A DNA stretch of 64,000 nt from Massilia endophytica (GCF_021165955.1 NZ_CP088952.1:1984001-2048000); one strand, 5' to 3'. Numbered from the stretch's first letter, positions 16,810 through 25,261 are shown. A program made the numbers and translations. Notes: generated from the sequence alone by a model not told the origin.

Positions 16810-18195
16810 CTAAAAGTGTTTATCCCAGTTGATACCGTCAACGTCAACGGCATTAAAATTGTTCTTCGCTAGCTCCTGGCTTAGAAGTTCTGCCGCATAC
16901 GGTTCTTCCCGAAACCTCATCGTCTCCAAATTCACGAGTTCCGAGAAGGTGCGCTGTATTGGCTCTGGCGTTATTTGAAGCTGTCTGCGCACGTTTCCAT
17001 GGAGGTTAGACGCAGTAACGGTTACGTCGATGCTGAGTCCATCTGCGTGAGGGTCAACCCACCCGATGAACACATATTCGTGATCATAACCATGCCGGAA
17101 ATCTTGGCAAGCTATCTGTATCTGTGAAGAGCGATCTGGTTCCTCGATGACGACGAAATCATGTCTGCCGGGTACTGCTGCCTCGCTTCTGCGAAACGCG
17201 TACATCGAGCTCAAATCCCGGGTCCGGGGAACGGGCGGATGAGGGCCTACGGGATAGGCGACAACGGGGCGTTCGTGCACCCACCCCCCGCTGGCCGCTA
17301 GCCTTATCAAAAGATCCTCGGCGGGCACATGGCCGACGTTCTCAATGCGGAAGCGAATTTCAACCTGGCCAAAGTTCAGCTCCAACTTTCGTTCGCAATC
17401 CTTGATGTAGTTCGGAACGACTTTTTCTTGCCAAAAGTTGTGCCGCCTTTCGAGCGTGTGATCAAATTCGAGGTGGCTGGAAATTCCATGCAAGCCACCG
17501 CGATCTTGTCTGGCGATTGGGTTTAACCGGATGATGCGCTTCTGAAGTTCCGCCCGCTCTATGTCAGAAAGAGTCCTAACGCGTACGGATGGAACTGATG
17601 CTGACCCTGGTAGGAGTGTGATTTCCAATTGAGGTTCGCGACTCTTAAGCGCGTCCACTTCGCCCTGCAGCTTTTTGGCTTTCTTCTCCGCTTCGGACTG
17701 TTCCCTCGCGCGTAGCCAGTTATCCCCGATTTGGTATGTTCTTAGCCCGAGTTTCCTCGCCAAGTACAGCGGTCGAATATCATGGCTAAGAAGTATCCGT
17801 TTGCCGATATCCGGACCCTTCGTGCATTGGGTCTGCACCGCAACCCGAGCATCAGCTTCATCTTGGTCGAATTCGTCGAACTGAGTCCAGTCGATTCGGC
17901 CGCAATCGGCCATAGCGATCTCCACTCGAGGAGCTGGGGCCTCACGGATTACGACTGTCTCAGCGCCGTCGACAATAGGTCGTAGAGTCCTATTGAATCG
18001 TCTCGCATGATCGGCCAGGCGCGCGTGACTCTTCTTCGAATCAACCTCCTGCATTACAGTGGGGACGATAAGCACAAGAATGCTGCCGGCACTCGCGATT
18101 TCCTTCCACGGCAGCTGGTCTAGTGCTAAGCACTCAAGTGCGACGTTCGAGTCAATGAATGCAACAACGAAGTATTTCTCCCAATTGATGGTCAT
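16810..18195 (-). CDS. PIN-domain ribonuclease-like protein with coiled coil and unknown C-terminal domain
   Basis: A 461-residue protein in a stretch that is clearly less GC-rich than its surroundings. Residues 8-160 read as a PIN domain with the acidic pattern D15 (FIDSN), E50 (VMQEVD), D112/D115 (DEADARV) and D139 (LLSHDIRPLYLARKLG), so a metal-dependent RNase is likely. A charged coiled coil (about 165-190, EQSEAEKKAKKLQGEVDALK) links it to about 270 C-terminal residues of mainly beta character that I cannot assign. The gene is not the small VapC type and no VapB-like antitoxin is seen. It is followed upstream on the same strand by a DUF4238 gene; both may form an acquired cassette. Confidence 0.75.
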   Translation of the reverse strand: MTINWEKYFVVAFIDSNVALECLALDQLPWKEIASAGSILVLIVPTVMQEVDSKKSHARLADHARRFNRTLRPIVDGAETVVIREAPAPRVEIAMADCGRIDWTQFDEFDQDEADARVAVQTQCTKGPDIGKRILLSHDIRPLYLARKLGLRTYQIGDNWLRAREQSEAEKKAKKLQGEVDALKSREPQLEITLLPGSASVPSVRVRTLSDIERAELQKRIIRLNPIARQDRGGLHGISSHLEFDHTLERRHNFWQEKVVPNYIKDCERKLELNFGQVEIRFRIENVGHVPAEDLLIRLAASGGWVHERPVVAYPVGPHPPVPRTRDLSSMYAFRRSEAAVPGRHDFVVIEEPDRSSQIQIACQDFRHGYDHEYVFIGWVDPHADGLSIDVTVTASNLHGNVRRQLQITPEPIQRTFSELVNLETMRFREEPYAAELLSQELAKNNFNAVDVDGINWDKHF

Positions 18196-18383
18196 CGTTT
18201 CCCCAGTTCTTTTTACCTAGTCGCCATGGTGCGCCCTTTTTTCGACCTCAAGCATACCCGTCTTGACAAGGAAAAGCGATCCGGCTGGGCTACGGCAAAT
18301 GACGGATCGCCGCATCGGAACTTCGCCGCGGGTTCTGACGCTCTCCCGCATCCAGATAGTGCTTGATGTCATGCTCGGCGCGC

Positions 18384-19346
18384 TCATCCCGAGAACTGAT
18401 CGATATCTTCCAACAAATTGCCGCCACGGCGCATGGCGCCGTCCTTGCGCAAGTACATGAACTTGTCATCGCGCGCGTAGACCTGCCGATGCGCGTGCCA
18501 GAGGAGGGACGCATTCGCAAATGCCACCTGCTCGGGCCCCGCATCGATCACCTCAACGGAATTCCCGGTATGGCCGACCATCAGGAGCTCATGTGAAACC
18601 GGGAACAGGACTTCAGTACCGCGGCGCCCAAAGCCAGGCGAGTCAAACGGATTGCGCTCTTTCCTTTCGCTCCATTGCAGGCCGACCGGGTGGTCCGATG
18701 TCACGAAGCCCCCAGTGTCGGCGCCTGCCCTGACGAGCAGCCAGCGCCGCTGAGCCAGCGACGTGAGGACGGTTTCCATCATGCGCATCTCGTTGCCGAC
18801 GTGCCGGGTGGTGCTTACCTCAATGGTATAGGCTTCGCTCTGGACGAACTGCTTCATCTCTTCGTAGGTCACCTTTGGAGCATCCGGCACGTGCCCATCT
18901 CGGATCGCTCGTCCCATCGTGGCATTGTAGCGCTCCTCGTTCGCTACTGTCAGGTGCATAATTTGTTTGGCTATACGCTCGTGGAAATCCCGTACGTTCT
19001 CGCGCATCCTGGGGGTTCGCACGGCCATCAGGGCAATCAGGTTCAAAAGGAGATTCAGGTCTTCGTCGCTGCCGAGGGCGCGCGTTTGCCACATGCGACG
19101 CAACGCCTGTGCCACTTTGCTCTCGAAGTTTGCATACGTCATCTCGACAAGATTCGGATCGACGCCGTCCACCTCGATGCGGTTGAAGTCGCGCGCCGAA
19201 GCGACGTTGCGCGGACTGGTCGTGAACGACGTGCGCGTGCGCTTATCCACGACGAGCAACTGCGCGTTCTTGCTCGCGCTTTTGGCAAACCCTTTCAAGT
19301 AGCACTGCGGGACCCAGTGCTGGTTACGGACCTGGCCGGCCGCCAT
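18384..19346 (-). CDS. DUF4238 family protein
   Basis: A 320-residue protein with the DUF4238 N-terminal signature NQHWVPQCYLKGFA and the conserved FVTSDHPVGL motif in the second half. Function is unknown; members are scattered in genomes and often lie among mobile or defence genes. ATG 19346 is preferred over an in-frame start at 19391, because GGAGGG sits just before it. The gene shares orientation with the PIN-domain gene 188 bp downstream, and both differ in composition from the flanking core genes. Confidence 0.75.
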   Translation of the reverse strand: MAAGQVRNQHWVPQCYLKGFAKSASKNAQLLVVDKRTRTSFTTSPRNVASARDFNRIEVDGVDPNLVEMTYANFESKVAQALRRMWQTRALGSDEDLNLLLNLIALMAVRTPRMRENVRDFHERIAKQIMHLTVANEERYNATMGRAIRDGHVPDAPKVTYEEMKQFVQSEAYTIEVSTTRHVGNEMRMMETVLTSLAQRRWLLVRAGADTGGFVTSDHPVGLQWSERKERNPFDSPGFGRRGTEVLFPVSHELLMVGHTGNSVEVIDAGPEQVAFANASLLWHAHRQVYARDDKFMYLRKDGAMRRGGNLLEDIDQFSG

Positions 19347-19490
19347 ATTCCCTCCACTAGACGTGGCAGACCAGTCAATACCTCCCGGCATGCCTGGACT
19401 GGATCATAACGATGCCGGTGCGCAGCCCTGGGAGGCCCCGACTGTCCGCACGCTGAGGGCGGGGCGATGGACCAGATCAGCCTCGGGCGC

Positions 19491-20696
19491 CTATGTTCCC
19501 TGCATCTGCTCCTCGCCCATGGCGCCTGTGACGTGGTGCCTGATCGCACTCAGATAGCAAGCGAAGGAAACCGCGCTCATGGCAAGCAGCATGGCGATCA
19601 GCAGTTGCGTGTGGGCGCCGCCCAGCACAAAGGCCGCCGCCAGTGGCCCGGCGGCCTTCGACACCAGCGACGGTCCGGCCATAGCGCCCGAAATCGCGCC
19701 ATAGTTTTTGGCCCCGAAGAGCGCTTGCGGAATGGTGCCGCGCACGATAGTCATAATGCCATTGCTCAGCCCATAGAGGAGGCAGAAGAGAGCGACGGCC
19801 CAGGCCTGGCTGCCGAAGAGCAGCAGTGCCAGCAGGGATGCAGGCAGAGCGGCGAAGGTGAATTTGCCTACCGTTTGGGGCAGGGCGCTGCGTGCCACCG
19901 TTCTCTCGAGCACGCGGCCGGCGACCTGCATCGGTCCGATCAGGCTGGCCATCAGGACGGCCATGCCGGCGACGTGGCCCATGTCCTTGAGCAGTGGGAT
20001 CAGGTGCACGGACAGCGCCGAGAAAGTGAAGGTATTGGCCGAGAAGGCAAAGGCCAGCTTCCAGAACGCTGGGTGGCGCAATGCCTCCGCCAGGGTATGG
20101 CTGCGCACCGCCTGCGCGCCGGAGGGCGGAACGTGAGGCGCATCGGGGCCCAGGAGCAGGTGCAGCGGCAGACACACCACAAGCTGCGCGATGCCGAACC
20201 AGAAATAGCTGTCGCGCCAGCCCAGCTCATTGCTCAATTTGAGCGTCAGGGGCCAGAAGATGGTGCTGGCAAAGCCCGCAAAGAGCGTGAGCGTGGAGAT
20301 GGCCTGCCGTGCGCCGGATGCGAACTTGCGGTTGAGGGTGGCAAATGCCGCCTCGTACAAGGTGAGCGCCATGGCGACGCCCAGTAGCAGCCAGGCGCCA
20401 AAGTAGGACAGGGCGCTATTGGCATGACTGAGCCAGATCAGGCCCAGCCCGCAAACGAGCGAACCTGCCGCCATCACCCAGCGCCCGCCGAAGCGGTCGA
20501 GCATGATGCCCGTCGGTGTCGAACAGGCGCCGGTCACCAGAAGGCTGGCTGAGAAGGCGCCGTAGACCAGTTCTGGCGAGAGATGGAGGTCGGCGCCAAT
20601 CGCGCCGGCCACAACGCTGAAGGCATAGTACAGAGAGCCCCAGGACGCGATCTGCGTGACCGCGAGAATGCCGATGGTGCGCCAGGGACTCCCCAT
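19491..20696 (-). CDS. MFS transporter of the arsenic cluster
   Basis: A 401-residue major facilitator with about twelve membrane segments. Seen: GIMLDRFGGRWVMAAG in the loop between segments 2 and 3, as in the MFS signature, and ISTLTLFAGFASTIFWPL in segment 5. It is the last gene of the leftward arsenic unit (arsR-arsN2-arsO-MFS), so export of an arsenical or an arsenical derivative is a reasonable inference. Similar MFS genes occur with arsO-type genes elsewhere. ATG 20696 has AAAGGG 7 bp upstream; a TTG two codons earlier is rejected. Confidence 0.8.
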   Translation of the reverse strand: MGSPWRTIGILAVTQIASWGSLYYAFSVVAGAIGADLHLSPELVYGAFSASLLVTGACSTPTGIMLDRFGGRWVMAAGSLVCGLGLIWLSHANSALSYFGAWLLLGVAMALTLYEAAFATLNRKFASGARQAISTLTLFAGFASTIFWPLTLKLSNELGWRDSYFWFGIAQLVVCLPLHLLLGPDAPHVPPSGAQAVRSHTLAEALRHPAFWKLAFAFSANTFTFSALSVHLIPLLKDMGHVAGMAVLMASLIGPMQVAGRVLERTVARSALPQTVGKFTFAALPASLLALLLFGSQAWAVALFCLLYGLSNGIMTIVRGTIPQALFGAKNYGAISGAMAGPSLVSKAAGPLAAAFVLGGAHTQLLIAMLLAMSAVSFACYLSAIRHHVTGAMGEEQMQGT

Positions 20697-20733
20697 TACC
20701 AACCCTTTCGTTTTTTAAGGGATCGATTGTACG

Positions 20734-22152
20734 TCATGCGCAGCAGGATGGCTTGGGCAGGGCCGCGGGCGCGGGGCAGCCGCAGCCCGCCGCGCCTGCC
20801 GCTTTCGCCGCCGCATCGTCCACGCAGCAGGCATCGGTTCCTTGCGGGGCTGGACCGCCGCAGCAGCCCGATGCGCTGTCGGCCTCAGGCGGCCTGGTGT
20901 TGCACACGCCCGTTTCCGGCAACTCGAGCTGCACGTCATCGGCGGCCTTCAGGTCTCCCGCCAGCGCGGCGACAACGGAGCGCACCTGCTCGTAGCCAGT
21001 GGCCATCAGGAAGTTGGGAGCGCGGCCGTAGCTCTTCGCGCCGACGGCATAGTAGCCAATCTCCGGGTGGGCCAGTTCGCGGTGCCCGTGTGGCCGGACG
21101 GTGCCACAGCTGTGTTCGTTCGGATCGATGAGGGGGGCCAGCGCATCCGTACTTTCCAGCCACGGATCATGACGTACCCGCAGTTCGCGCGTGATCGCCA
21201 GATCCGGCCTGGCGCCCGTTGAGGCAACGATGCGGTCGATGCCATCGATAAACCGCGCGTCGCCCGCCACGTTCTCTCCGACGATGCGCAACTGCCCGTC
21301 CACCTCAGTGATCGAGCGGATCAGGAAGTTCGTGTGAATCTCCAGGCGTCCCGCCCGGTGCAGCGCCTGCAGCCGCAGGCCCACTTGGCCGCGTGCCGGA
21401 AGGCCATCGGCTTCGCCGCCGCCGAAGGTCTTGGCCGGCGAATTGCCCCGGATCGCCCAGACGATGACCGTTCCGGGGGCTTCGTCTGCCAGCTGCGCCA
21501 ATGCCAGCAGGGTGCCTGCGGCGGAGTGGCCAGCGCCCACTACAAGAACGCGCTTCCCCGCGTAGCGCTGCCGTTCACGCCCGGTAATGTCGGGCATGCC
21601 GTAGTCGATGCGGTCTGCAAACTGCTGTTCGCCTTGCGCGGGCAGGCCGTTCGCCCCCAAGGGATTCGGGTGCGACCAGGTGCCCGTGGCGTCAAGCACA
21701 GCGCTCACGAAATACTCCCGCTCCCCCTGCCTCGTGTGCGTCCGGATCACAAAGGGCGCCTGTTCGCGGCCGCGGGTCTTGACCTTGTCAAAGCCGAGGC
21801 GAGCGACTTCCGTGACCCGGTGTCCGAGCTTCAGGTGCTCGGCGAACTGGGGCAGCTTCGCCAGGGGTTCTAAATAACGCTGGCGAAGCTCTCCAGCAGT
21901 GGGCAGGTCATCGGCTGGCGGCATGTGCCAGCCCGCCGCCTCAAGGAGCTTGCGCGCAGCCCTGTCCACGTTGTACTGCCACGGCGAGAACAGCCGGACC
22001 TGCTCGTAGCTTGCGAGATTGCCTGCCACTGAATCGGCGGCCTCGAAAATTAACGGCGTCATGCCGCGTTCAATCAGATGGGCAGCGGCAGCCAGGCCCA
22101 CAGGGCCGCCGCCCAACACGGCAACAGGAAGAGTGATATCGGACAGATTCAT
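20734..22152 (-). CDS. arsO: ArsO-like NAD(P)/FAD-binding flavoprotein with cysteine-rich tail
   Basis: A 472-residue flavoprotein monooxygenase-like protein. It has an N-terminal FAD motif (VAVLGGGPVGLAAAAHLIERG), a second nucleotide-binding motif (KRVLVVGAGHSAAGTLLAL, about 200-218) and the late ATG-type motif IVASTGARPDL. It matches the ArsO type found in arsenic operons, for which a role in modifying arsenicals has been proposed but not proven. The last 60 residues are an unusual Ala/Cys-rich tail with CC or CxC pairs (SGCCGG, DACCVDD, GCGCP, PSCCA), which could bind As(III). It starts 15 bp after the arsN2 stop and is probably cotranscribed. Confidence 0.82.
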   Translation of the reverse strand: MNLSDITLPVAVLGGGPVGLAAAAHLIERGMTPLIFEAADSVAGNLASYEQVRLFSPWQYNVDRAARKLLEAAGWHMPPADDLPTAGELRQRYLEPLAKLPQFAEHLKLGHRVTEVARLGFDKVKTRGREQAPFVIRTHTRQGEREYFVSAVLDATGTWSHPNPLGANGLPAQGEQQFADRIDYGMPDITGRERQRYAGKRVLVVGAGHSAAGTLLALAQLADEAPGTVIVWAIRGNSPAKTFGGGEADGLPARGQVGLRLQALHRAGRLEIHTNFLIRSITEVDGQLRIVGENVAGDARFIDGIDRIVASTGARPDLAITRELRVRHDPWLESTDALAPLIDPNEHSCGTVRPHGHRELAHPEIGYYAVGAKSYGRAPNFLMATGYEQVRSVVAALAGDLKAADDVQLELPETGVCNTRPPEADSASGCCGGPAPQGTDACCVDDAAAKAAGAAGCGCPAPAALPKPSCCA

Positions 22153-22167
22153 GTTGATTCCTTTCGA

Positions 22168-22608
22168 TCAAAGAGAACATGCCATCAGGGTGGCCGAGGC
22201 AGGGCAGGCGCCCTGGAATTCGCGGGACGCTTGCAGTGCCGATGGAACCGATGCCCGGTCGACTTCCTGGAAGCCGCGCCGGGCGAAATACTGGGCAGCA
22301 GTGGTAGTGAGCAGGTAAAGCGTGTCGATCCGCCGCGTGCGGGCAAGCTCGGCGATCTGCCGGTGCAACTGGTCGCCCAAGCCTTGGCCCTGGTGCTGCG
22401 CTGCGACGACAACCGAGCGCAGTAAGGCTGCCTGTCCGTACAGCTCCAGACCTCCTGCGCAGAGCAGTTCGGTGCCTGTGTCGCCGACGATGAATGCATC
22501 CAGGTGATCGCTGGCGCCATCGGTGGGCAATTGGGCGGCCTGCAGGAGCCGTTGTATGGCAGGCCAATCTGCCTGCGTTGCGGGCCGGAAGGTGAGGGTA
22601 GTAGTCAT
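22168..22608 (-). CDS. arsN2: ArsN2-type GNAT acetyltransferase
   Basis: A 146-residue GNAT protein of the arsenic-resistance ArsN2 type, recognised by ELYGQAALLRSVVV, the acetyl-CoA loop HQGQGLGDQLH, the LYLLTTTAAQYFARRGF segment and the C-terminal EFQGACPASATLM. ArsN-type enzymes acetylate trivalent organoarsenicals or related compounds; whether this one does is inference. AGGAG lies 7 bp before the ATG. A copy of the arsR operator lies 24 bp upstream, in the gap to arsR. Confidence 0.85.
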   Translation of the reverse strand: MTTTLTFRPATQADWPAIQRLLQAAQLPTDGASDHLDAFIVGDTGTELLCAGGLELYGQAALLRSVVVAAQHQGQGLGDQLHRQIAELARTRRIDTLYLLTTTAAQYFARRGFQEVDRASVPSALQASREFQGACPASATLMACSL

Positions 22609-22631
22609 GGCAATCTCCTGTGCAGTTTGTT

Positions 22632-22649
22632 ATTCGTCGAATTACGAAT
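22632..22649 (-). promoter_or_regulatory. second copy of the ArsR operator, between arsR and arsN2
   Basis: ATTCGT-CGAATT-ACGAAT, a perfect 6-bp dyad with a 6-bp spacer, has the same arms as the site at 22989-23006 in the arsR promoter. It lies in the 56-bp gap before arsN2. This suggests a second ArsR-controlled promoter for arsN2-arsO-MFS. A weak -35/-10 pair (TTGCCT / CGAATA on the minus strand) overlaps it. Confidence 0.6.
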
Positions 22650-22664
22650 CATTAGGCAAAAAAT

Positions 22665-22979
22665 TTACAGGCCGCCGATCAGCGCCTTGAGCTGCGCCAG
22701 ACGCTCTGGGTTCACGCAATAGCACACGCGCTGCTCGTCGGAAGAACCGCAGATCAACCCGGCGTCTTTCAAGACCGTGATGTGCTGCGAGATGGTCGAG
22801 GCTGCCAGTGGCAGCACCTCGGCGAGATTGCCGAAATAGCAGGCGCCATAAGCGGACAGATACTTCAGCAGCTGGACGCGGGCCGGGTGGCCAAGCGCCT
22901 TGCACATGCGCGCCAGGTCCTCGGCGTCGATGGCCATCACCGCTTCGCCAGCGGCGCGGGAATCACAGCAGGTTGTCAT
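22665..22979 (-). CDS. arsR: ArsR/SmtB family arsenic-responsive repressor
   Basis: A 104-residue winged-helix repressor. Seen: an N-terminal vicinal cysteine pair (TTCCDS), the region GACYFGNLAEVLPLAASTISQHITVLKDAGLI containing the recognition helix, and further cysteines at ICGS and VCYCV. Vicinal and spatially close cysteines fit As(III) sensing. It heads the leftward unit arsR-arsN2-arsO-MFS. Its promoter carries the operator ATTCGT-N6-ACGAAT just downstream of the -10 element. Confidence 0.88.
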   Translation of the reverse strand: MTTCCDSRAAGEAVMAIDAEDLARMCKALGHPARVQLLKYLSAYGACYFGNLAEVLPLAASTISQHITVLKDAGLICGSSDEQRVCYCVNPERLAQLKALIGGL

Positions 22980-22988
22980 CTTGGGTTA

Positions 22989-23037
22989 ATTCGTTAATCG
23001 ACGAATGAAGAATAGAGCGATGTCATCCGCCTGTCAA
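22989..23037 (-). promoter_or_regulatory. promoter and operator of the leftward ars unit
   Basis: On the minus strand, TTGACA (23037-23032) and TATTCT (23014-23009) are separated by exactly 17 bp. The dyad ATTCGT-TAATCG-ACGAAT (22989-23006) begins two bases past the -10 and would cover the transcription start. This is a textbook ArsR repression geometry; binding itself is inferred. Confidence 0.75.
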
Positions 23038-23052
23038 GATATTTCTATATAT

Positions 23053-23081
23053 TTGGAATTGTCGTAGTTTTGGGCTATCAT
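23053..23081 (+). promoter_or_regulatory. promoter of the rightward ars unit
   Basis: TTGGAA (23053-23058) and TATCAT (23076-23081) are spaced 17 bp and point toward the second arsR. It is a moderate match to the sigma-70 consensus. No dyad as clear as that of the leftward promoter was found here. Confidence 0.5.
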
Positions 23082-23108
23082 CGTTCGACTTTTATCGGGA
23101 TGAGCGAT

Positions 23109-23453
23109 ATGGAAACTAAAGCAGTACTCGCGGCGCTAGCCGCGCTGGCACAGGAAACCCGGCTGGGCATTTTCCGCCTGCTCGTGCAGACCGGGCCGGA
23201 AGGCATGGCGGCAACGCGCATTGCGGAGCACATGGGTATCGCCCCATCCTCCTTATCCTTCCATCTGAAGGAACTGAGCCATTCGGGCTTGATCGGCGCA
23301 CGCCAGGAGGGCCGCTTCCTTTTCTATTCGGCCAACATGGGCGCGATGGATGCGCTGATGGGTTTTCTGACCGCGAACTGCTGTGGCGGCGTCGCATGCT
23401 TGCCGGCGGCTACGACATCGTGTGCTCAACCAACCGCTCTCATGGAGAAGTGA
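23109..23453 (+). CDS. second ArsR-family repressor, C-terminal cysteine type
   Basis: A 114-residue ArsR protein of a different subtype from its divergent neighbour. Its helix-turn-helix reads TRIAEHMGIAPSSLSFHLKELSHSGLI. Its metal-site candidates are at the C-terminus (NCCGGVAC and a later TTSC), resembling the Acidithiobacillus-type ArsR that binds As(III) through a C-terminal vicinal Cys pair plus one more Cys. An in-frame ATG at 23100 is the alternative start. It heads arsR-arsC-arsC-aquaporin-arsH, and the next gene starts 1 bp after its stop. Confidence 0.85.
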   Translation: METKAVLAALAALAQETRLGIFRLLVQTGPEGMAATRIAEHMGIAPSSLSFHLKELSHSGLIGARQEGRFLFYSANMGAMDALMGFLTANCCGGVACLPAATTSCAQPTALMEK

Positions 23454-23454
23454 A

Positions 23455-23955
23455 ATGCAAGACAAAGTCTATAACGTGCTGTTCTTGTGCACGGGGAATT
23501 CGGCGCGCAGCGTCATGGCCGAAGCCCTGGTCACCACAATGAGCAAGGGCCGCTTCCGCGGTTTTTCAGCGGGAAGCCATCCGGCCGGCAAGGTCAATCC
23601 CTTTGCCATCGAGCAGATTGCCGCCACCGGCTATCCGGTCGGCCAGCTGCGCAGCAAGAGCTGGGACGAATACGGCCAGCCCGATGCGCCGCACATGGAC
23701 TTTATCTTTACGGTTTGTGACAACGCGGCAGGGGAGACCTGTCCTTACTGGCCTGGCCATCCGATGACGGCGCACTGGGGTTTCTCCGACCCTGCGGCGG
23801 TCCAGGGGACGGACGAGGAGAAGCGTGCCGCGTTCCACCGGATCTTTCGGCAGATCATGACCAGGATGAACATTTTCGTCAGCCTGCCCCTGCACATGCT
23901 GGAAAAGAATGCCATCCAGCGCGAAATCCACGCCATCGGCGCCACTCCTGTTTAA
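23455..23955 (+). CDS. arsC: arsenate reductase, low-molecular-weight phosphatase fold (first copy)
   Basis: A 166-residue ArsC. The phosphate-loop motif CTGNSARS lies near the N-terminus (LFLCTGNSARSVMAEAL), and a redox Cys pair occurs in FTVCDNAAGETCP. The family reduces arsenate to arsenite using thiol chemistry, usually with thioredoxin. It starts immediately after the arsR stop and precedes a second ArsC-like gene by 18 bp, so cotranscription is expected. Confidence 0.9.
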   Translation: MQDKVYNVLFLCTGNSARSVMAEALVTTMSKGRFRGFSAGSHPAGKVNPFAIEQIAATGYPVGQLRSKSWDEYGQPDAPHMDFIFTVCDNAAGETCPYWPGHPMTAHWGFSDPAAVQGTDEEKRAAFHRIFRQIMTRMNIFVSLPLHMLEKNAIQREIHAIGATPV

Positions 23956-23973
23956 CTTCACTGTCCATCGATC

Positions 23974-24450
23974 ATGAAAGTTCTATTCCTTTGTACTGGC
24001 AATTCCTGCCGGTCCGTGCTCTCCGAAGCGACTTTCAATCACCTCGCCCCAGCAGGCCTCAAAGCCATCAGCGCGGGCAGCCAGCCAGCCGGTCGGCTGC
24101 ACCCACGCGCCGTCGAGCTGCTGCACAGCAAAGGCATTTCGACCGAGGGCTACTACAGCAAATCGTGGAACGATCTTCCGGTGACGCCTGATATCGTGAT
24201 CACGGTCTGCGGCAGCGCCGCCGGGGAAACGTGTCCAGCCTATCTCAGGCCTGTGCTGCGCGCGCACTGGGGCGTTGACGATCCTAGCCATGTGGTAGGG
24301 ATGGAAGAAGAGATCACGGCGGCTTTTGAAGAGGCATACCGCATCATCCGAAAGCGGATCGAGGCGTTCCTGGCGCTGCCACTCGCGCAACTGGCAGGCG
24401 ACAAGGCAAAACTCAAAACCGAGCTGGAACGCATCGGTTCGCTCTCCTGA
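23974..24450 (+). CDS. arsenate reductase-like protein (second copy)
   Basis: A 158-residue paralogue of the preceding gene with the loop LFLCTGNSCRSVLSEA and the redox pair ITVCGSAAGETCP. All catalytic cysteines are retained, so it is probably an active arsenate reductase. The extra Cys within the phosphate loop (NSC versus NSA) is a visible difference between the two copies. The purpose of keeping two enzymes is unclear. Confidence 0.87.
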   Translation: MKVLFLCTGNSCRSVLSEATFNHLAPAGLKAISAGSQPAGRLHPRAVELLHSKGISTEGYYSKSWNDLPVTPDIVITVCGSAAGETCPAYLRPVLRAHWGVDDPSHVVGMEEEITAAFEEAYRIIRKRIEAFLALPLAQLAGDKAKLKTELERIGSLS

Positions 24451-24529
24451 GATAGGGCTCTGCCATGATCCAGCAATTGAACGGGATGTCGCGTCGGTTG
24501 GCGCTCGGCCATTCTAAAGGAGGCCAGTC

Positions 24530-25261
24530 ATGACGCCGGGGCGCCGTATCGCAGCCGAGGCAATGGGCACAGCCTTTCTGCTCGCGGTGGTCGTGGGGTC
24601 TGGCATCATGGCCGAGCGGCTTGCCGGGGGCAATGTGGCCATCGCACTGTTGGCGAACGCCATTGCGACGGGAGCAGGCCTGATTGCACTCATCCTAACG
24701 TTTGGCGGCGTATCCGGCGCCCACTTCAACCCCGTGGTGACCTTGTCTGAGGCGTGGCTCGGGAATATGCCGATGCGCGACGTGACGCCTTACGTGTTCG
24801 CGCAGATCGTCGGCGCCTTCGCTGGCGTCGCGGGGGCGCACGCCATGTTCGGCGTGCCGCTGTTTTTCGCCTCGGAGCATGCGCGCACTGGCGCTGCCCA
24901 ATGGTGGAGCGAATGCGTGGCGACATTTGGCCTGATCGGCGTCATCATCGGCTGCTCGCGCAGCAGGCCATCGGTCACGCCTTTTGCGGTAGCGGCCTAT
25001 ATCACCGCCGCCTACTGGTTCACTTCATCGACGTCCTTCGCCAATCCGGCAGTGACCCTGGCGCGCAGCGCCACCAATACCTTCGCGGGAATTCGGCCGC
25101 AGGACGCTGCAGGCTTCATTATTGCGCAGCTGGCCGGTGCAGCGGCCGCGACCGTGACCTTCCGCTGGCTTTATCAGGCGCGGAACCTGGACGCGCCGGT
25201 ACCGCCAGGGGAATTTGTGCCGGAAGCTGAAAGAAAAGAACAGCGGGTCACGCATGGATAA
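24530..25261 (+). CDS. aqpS: aquaglyceroporin-like channel (AqpS type) of the ars unit
   Basis: A 243-residue MIP-family channel with six membrane segments and two pore loops: the first is HFNPVVT (Asn-Pro-Val instead of Asn-Pro-Ala) and the second is FANPAVTLARS. In Sinorhizobium meliloti an aquaglyceroporin encoded in the ars operon lets arsenite leave the cell down its gradient after arsenate reduction. The same gene order (arsR, arsC, aqpS, arsH) and the absence of arsB/acr3 suggest that role here. GGAGG lies 7 bp upstream of the ATG. The 3' end overlaps arsH by 8 bp. Confidence 0.85.
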   Translation: MTPGRRIAAEAMGTAFLLAVVVGSGIMAERLAGGNVAIALLANAIATGAGLIALILTFGGVSGAHFNPVVTLSEAWLGNMPMRDVTPYVFAQIVGAFAGVAGAHAMFGVPLFFASEHARTGAAQWWSECVATFGLIGVIIGCSRSRPSVTPFAVAAYITAAYWFTSSTSFANPAVTLARSATNTFAGIRPQDAAGFIIAQLAGAAAATVTFRWLYQARNLDAPVPPGEFVPEAERKEQRVTHG

